Shown piece by piece: positions 5,707-8,729 of a stretch of 8,729 bases of DNA (position 1 is the first letter of the stretch; the number at the start of each line of letters is the position of its first letter). This stretch comes from Lysobacterales bacterium (GTDB lineage: Bacteria; Pseudomonadota; Gammaproteobacteria; Xanthomonadales; Xanthomonadaceae). The DNA lies in the NCBI GenBank assembly GCA_020442545.1, contig JAGRJX010000004.1:1385-10113 (forward strand), written 5' to 3'. The position numbers and the translations under genes were made by a program. The notes beneath the pieces were generated by a model that had not been told where the DNA came from, searched no databases, and saw nothing but the letters and a program-made list of their open reading frames with translations.

Positions 5707-6270
5707 TCAGCTGCGCAGGACGCGGCCGTCCAGGGCGTCGCGGATGGTCGACGGGCGCGGGCGCTCGCCAGTCTCGCCATCCATCACCGCGTCCAGCTGC
5801 GAAAGCAGGGCGGCTGACAGGTCTTTGCGTCGTCGTGCTGGCTCTTCGCCACTGAGGTTGGCGCTGGTGGACACCACCGGCCCGCCGAAGGCACGGCACA
5901 GTGCAATGACCGGCGCATGTGCGGACACGCGCACGGCCAGTCGCGGATTGTCGCCGCGGAGAGAGAACGGCAGATCGTCGCGACAGGGCATCAGCCAGGT
6001 GTTAGGGCCCGGCCAGCTGGCTTCGACCTCGGCCAGGCGCGTTGCCGGCAGTGCGTCCATGTCCAGCAGCGGGCGCAGTTGCTCGATGTCGGCGGCAATC
6101 ACGATCAGGCCCTTGTCGGCGGACCGCTGCTTGATCGTCAGCAGCCGCTCCAGCGCGATCATGTCGAACGGATCGCAGCCAAGCCCCCAGACTGCCTCGG
6201 TCGGATAGGCGATCACGCCGCCATCACGGAGACAGCGCGCGGCGGCTTCTGCATCCAGAGTTGCGGTCAT
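5707..6270 (-). CDS. tsaC: Threonylcarbamoyl-AMP synthase (YrdC/Sua5 family)
   Basis: TsaC makes threonylcarbamoyl-AMP from threonine, bicarbonate and ATP in the cytosol. TsaBDE then transfers the threonylcarbamoyl group to A37 of ANN-decoding tRNAs (the t6A modification). The 187-residue protein is a single YrdC domain of the short TsaC type, without the C-terminal Sua5 domain. Visible motifs are GGVIAYPTEAVWGLGCDP (17-34), the basic nucleotide/substrate patch KQRSADKGLIVIA (47-59), SWPGPNTW (85-92), LAVRVSAH (111-118) and STSANLSGEEPAR (134-146). AAGGA at 6275-6279 lies four bases before the ATG, a slightly tight but usable Shine-Dalgarno. The start is 27 nt after the topA stop, so the two genes are almost certainly co-transcribed. 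Next to topA is a recurrent location for this gene in gamma- and betaproteobacteria. Confidence 0.95.
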   Translation of the reverse strand: MTATLDAEAAARCLRDGGVIAYPTEAVWGLGCDPFDMIALERLLTIKQRSADKGLIVIAADIEQLRPLLDMDALPATRLAEVEASWPGPNTWLMPCRDDLPFSLRGDNPRLAVRVSAHAPVIALCRAFGGPVVSTSANLSGEEPARRRKDLSAALLSQLDAVMDGETGERPRPSTIRDALDGRVLRS

Positions 6271-6297
6271 CGAATCCTTACCCGAGGCGACGACCGA

Positions 6298-8729
6298 TCA
6301 GTCGTCGCCGGCTTTCCTGGTTGCGGTCTTTTTCGTTGCCTTCTTTGCCGTGGTCTTCCTGGCGGCGGTTTTCTTCGTGGCCTTCTTCGCCGCTTTCCTG
6401 GTGGCTTTCTTTGCCGCGGTCTTCTTGGTGGCCGCCTTTTTGGCCGGCGCCTTTTTCGCTGCTGCCTTTTTCGCCGCGCCGCGCCGCCCGCGTTCGGGTG
6501 CCGCTTCAAGCAGGGCCTCGCATTCCTCCAGGGTCAGCGAGGCCGGCTCGCGATCCTTGGGCATGCGCGCGTTCTTCTTGCCGTTGGTGATGTAGGGTCC
6601 GAAGCGGCCGTTGACGATCTCGACGTCGGTGCCCTCGAACCCCTTGATCAGCCGGTTGGCGATCAGCTCTTCCTTGGCCCGGATCAGCTCGACGGCACGG
6701 TCGTAGTCGACGGTGTAGGGATCGTCCTCCTTGCCCAGCGAGGCGTAGAGTTTGCCCTTCTTGGCGAACGGTCCGAAGCGACCGATACTCACCGACAGCT
6801 CTTCGCCATCGAGCTCACCCAGCACGCGCGGCAGCTCGAACAGCTTCAGCGCCTCTTCCAGCGTCAGCGTGTGCATGCTCTGGCCGGGACGCAGAGAAGC
6901 GAACTTCGGCTTTTCCTCGTCGTCGCGGGTGCCGATCTGCGCGAACGGCCCATAGCGCCCCAGACGCACGGACACCGGCTTGCCGGACTTCGGGTCGGTA
7001 CCGAGCTCGCGGGCGCCGGTGGCCTCGGACTTGTCGACGGTTTCAAGCTTTTCCTCGACCAGCGACTTGAACGGCTTCCAGAAGCGCGCCAGCAGCGGCA
7101 CCCATTCCTCTTCGCCACGGCTGACGGCATCCAGCTCGTCTTCCAGCTTGGCGGTGAAGTCGTAGTCGACGTACCGGGTGAAATGCGCGGAGAGGAATTT
7201 CGCCACCGCGCGGCCGACATCGGTCGGCCGGAAGCGACGGCTGTCGAGCATGACGTAGTCGCGGTTGAGCAAGGTCTGGATGATGCTGGCGTAGGTCGAC
7301 GGGCGGCCGATGCCGAACTCTTCCAGCGCCTTGACCAGACTGGCCTCGGAGTAGCGCGGTGGTGGTTCGGTGAAGTGCTGCTTGGCGGTGATTTCCTCAA
7401 GCGGCACCACTTCGCCTTCGCGCAGCAGCGGCAGCTTGCGGCCCTCGTCGTCGGCATCGGCGGCCTTCTGGTCCTGACCTTCCTCGTACACGGCGAGGAA
7501 GCCGGGGTCGATCACCGTGGTGCCGGTGGCGCGGAACGCATGCGCCTCGCCGCAACCCAGCTCCACCGACACCGTGTTCAGCGTGGCATGGATCATCTGG
7601 CAGGCGATGGCGCGCTTCCAGATCAGGTCGTAGAGGCGACGGCCATCCTCGTCCAGATACTTGGCGACCATGGCCGGTGCGCGCAGCGCGGAGGTCGGGC
7701 GGATCGCCTCATGCGCCTCCTGCGCGTTCTTCGACTTGGTGCGGTATTCGTTGGCGGCCGGCGGCAGCGCCTTTTCGCCGAAGTCGCGGGCGATGGTCTG
7801 GCGCAGCTCTTCCACCGCTTCCTGCGAGAGGTGCGTGGAGTCGGTACGCATGTAGCTGATCAGGCCGACGGTGCCTTCGTCGCCCAGCGCCACGCCTTCG
7901 TACAGGCGCTGAGCCACGCGCATGGTCCGTGAGGTGGAAAAGCCCAGCTTGCGCGAGGCCTCCTGCTGCAGGGTCGAGGTGATGAACGGCGCCGCCGGCC
8001 GACGCTTGCGCTCCTTCCTGGTGACCTTGAGGACCTTCAGGTTGCCGTCGGCAGCTGCAAGCAGCCGACTTCGCGCCGATTCGGCCGCGTCGCCATCCGT
8101 GATGGTGAACTGCTCGAACTTTTCGCCGTCCAGCTTCACCAGTCGCGCGCTGAACGGCTGGTCCTTGTGCGCCAGCGCGCCTTCGAAGCTCCAGTATTCG
8201 CGCGGCACGAAAGCTTCGATCTCGTCCTCGCGCTCGACGATCATGCGCAGCGCGGGCGACTGCACGCGCCCGGCGGACAGGCCGCGCTGCACCTTGCGCC
8301 ACAGCACCGGCGACAGGTTGAAGCCAACCAGATAGTCCAGCGCGCGACGCGCCTGCTGCGCATTGACCATGTCGTCGGAAATGCGGCGCGGGTTGGCCAC
8401 GGCAGCCTTGATCGCCCTCGGCGTGATCTCGCTGAACACCACGCGGTGCATGGCCTTGCCGTCAAGCAGGCCTTTCTCTCGCATCAGTTCCGCCACATGC
8501 CATGAGATCGCCTCACCCTCGCGATCCGGGTCAGTGGCGAGATAGATGGCGTCGGCGGCCTTCAGCGCCTTGGCGATGGCGTTGACGTGGCGCTCGTTGC
8601 GCTCGATCACGTCGTAGCGCATGGCGAAGTCCTTTTCCGGATCCACCGCGCCTTCTTTCGGCACCAGGTCGCGCACATGACCATAGGAGGCCAGCACCTC
8701 GAATTCCTTGCCGAGATATTTGTTGATGG
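6298..8729 (-). CDS. topA: DNA topoisomerase I (type IA), N-terminus outside window
   Basis: Type IA topoisomerase I relaxes negative supercoils by cutting one strand through a 5'-phosphotyrosine link. The gene runs off the right end: codons INKYLGKEFEVLASYGHVRD are present but the opening VESPAKAKT Toprim residues are not. Roughly 17 codons are missing, for a total near 825 residues. The Toprim metal-binding motif ATDPDREGEAISWH lies around 8510-8540. The catalytic Tyr is in ISYMRTDSTHLS, codon 7852-7854. The core continues with AHEAIRPTS and GIGRPSTYASIIQTL. The C-terminal part lacks the Cys4 zinc fingers of the E. coli enzyme. It has instead at least three glycine/aromatic topoisomerase C-terminal repeats (LGRYGPFAQIG, IGRFGPFAKKG, NGRFGPYITNG) and a basic Lys/Ala tail. 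An apparent start at 8697 is a GTG inside the conserved region and not the true start. tsaC follows 27 nt downstream. Confidence 0.97.
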   Translation of the reverse strand, partial: INKYLGKEFEVLASYGHVRDLVPKEGAVDPEKDFAMRYDVIERNERHVNAIAKALKAADAIYLATDPDREGEAISWHVAELMREKGLLDGKAMHRVVFSEITPRAIKAAVANPRRISDDMVNAQQARRALDYLVGFNLSPVLWRKVQRGLSAGRVQSPALRMIVEREDEIEAFVPREYWSFEGALAHKDQPFSARLVKLDGEKFEQFTITDGDAAESARSRLLAAADGNLKVLKVTRKERKRRPAAPFITSTLQQEASRKLGFSTSRTMRVAQRLYEGVALGDEGTVGLISYMRTDSTHLSQEAVEELRQTIARDFGEKALPPAANEYRTKSKNAQEAHEAIRPTSALRAPAMVAKYLDEDGRRLYDLIWKRAIACQMIHATLNTVSVELGCGEAHAFRATGTTVIDPGFLAVYEEGQDQKAADADDEGRKLPLLREGEVVPLEEITAKQHFTEPPPRYSEASLVKALEEFGIGRPSTYASIIQTLLNRDYVMLDSRRFRPTDVGRAVAKFLSAHFTRYVDYDFTAKLEDELDAVSRGEEEWVPLLARFWKPFKSLVEEKLETVDKSEATGARELGTDPKSGKPVSVRLGRYGPFAQIGTRDDEEKPKFASLRPGQSMHTLTLEEALKLFELPRVLGELDGEELSVSIGRFGPFAKKGKLYASLGKEDDPYTVDYDRAVELIRAKEELIANRLIKGFEGTDVEIVNGRFGPYITNGKKNARMPKDREPASLTLEECEALLEAAPERGRRGAAKKAAAKKAPAKKAATKKTAAKKATRKAAKKATKKTAARKTTAKKATKKTATRKAGDD
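6301..6477 (-). repeat. Lys/Ala/Thr-rich tail coding repeat of TopA
   Basis: The last 59 codons of topA encode a degenerate repeat of units like AAKKA, ATKKT and AARKT, with 21 Lys and 3 Arg, ending AGDD. The plus strand shows the matching tandem pattern of CTTCTT/CTTTTT-type segments spaced by GCC-rich ones. Histone-H1-like tails of this sort bind DNA without sequence specificity; in actinobacterial TopA similar lysine repeats raise DNA affinity and processivity. A similar role here is inferred. Such repeats also expand and contract by slippage. Confidence 0.8.

Noticed and set aside
5631..5780. Longer start for the 576-residue lipoprotein
   Set aside because: The 50 extra residues overlap tsaC, are Arg/Ala-rich and would place the lipoprotein signal peptide internally.
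3834..5855. Very long open frame (673 codons) on the plus strand
   Set aside because: It lies opposite the 576-residue lipoprotein and part of tsaC, whose frames show a signal peptide and recognised motifs. The plus-strand translation is Arg/Gln/His-rich with no family match; long antisense openings are expected in GC-rich genes.
6350..6595. Plus-strand frame coding a very hydrophobic, Phe/Ala-rich membrane-like peptide
   Set aside because: It is the reverse complement of the Lys/Ala tail of TopA: AAG and GCC codons read backwards give Phe, Leu and Ala. The hydrophobicity is an artefact of that repeat.
5917..7932. Second long open frame (671 codons) on the plus strand
   Set aside because: It is antisense to tsaC and topA, both certain from conserved motifs. 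It reads as low-complexity His/Gln/Arg/Gly sequence with no domain.
8695..8697. GTG at 8697 as the start of topA
   Set aside because: The frame stays open to the window edge and the upstream codons (INKYLGKEFE) match the conserved start of TopA, so the true start lies outside the window.
1..8729. A hidden mobile element, CRISPR array, defence or toxin-antitoxin system
   Set aside because: No transposase, integrase, nuclease, phage or antitoxin-like protein, no regularly spaced repeats, no tRNA attachment site and no obvious composition shift were seen. All space is accounted for by ordinary chromosomal genes.

Overview
The window is a GC-rich, densely coded chromosomal segment, most likely from a gammaproteobacterium of the Xanthomonadales (Lysobacterales) type. 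The evidence is the topA-tsaC gene pair, a DNA topoisomerase I with glycine/aromatic C-terminal repeats and a Lys/Ala tail in place of Cys4 zinc fingers, and several small lipoproteins of the kind common in that order. The genus cannot be fixed from the sequence. No tRNA, rRNA, CRISPR array, insertion sequence, integrase or toxin-antitoxin pair was seen, and base composition shows no obvious foreign island.

Layout, left to right. (1) 1-717, + strand: the C-terminal part of isocitrate lyase (aceA, glyoxylate shunt), interrupted by a one-base insertion at about position 285. (2) 790-2030, - strand: a compact three-gene operon transcribed in the order VOC/glyoxalase-like protein, GFA-type zinc protein, DUF3052 protein. 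The gaps are 3 nt and then a 4-nt ATGA overlap. A perfect 11-bp inverted repeat (738-772) separates it from convergent aceA. (3) 2195-2900, - strand: two small lipoproteins in tandem, with a plausible sigma-70 promoter at 2929-2957. (4) 3036-3821, + strand: a complete classical short-chain dehydrogenase of the tropinone-reductase-like type, divergent from the lipoproteins. (5) 3900-8729, - strand: topA (its first ~17 codons lie beyond the window), then tsaC 27 nt downstream, then a 576-residue lipoprotein of unknown function 76 nt further on.

How the genes relate. The topA-tsaC order is a conserved housekeeping neighbourhood (chromosome supercoiling and tRNA t6A modification), and the large lipoprotein is probably a lineage-specific passenger. 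The VOC-GFA-DUF3052 set is the only tight operon of poorly characterised genes here. VOC and GFA proteins often act on aldehydes or glutathione adducts, so a small-molecule detoxification role is a reasonable guess and no more.

Overall this reads as ordinary core and near-core chromosome. I did not find a convincing new defence, mobile or regulatory system. The items most worth a second look are the aceA frameshift, the three-gene operon, the large uncharacterised lipoprotein and the charged TopA tail.
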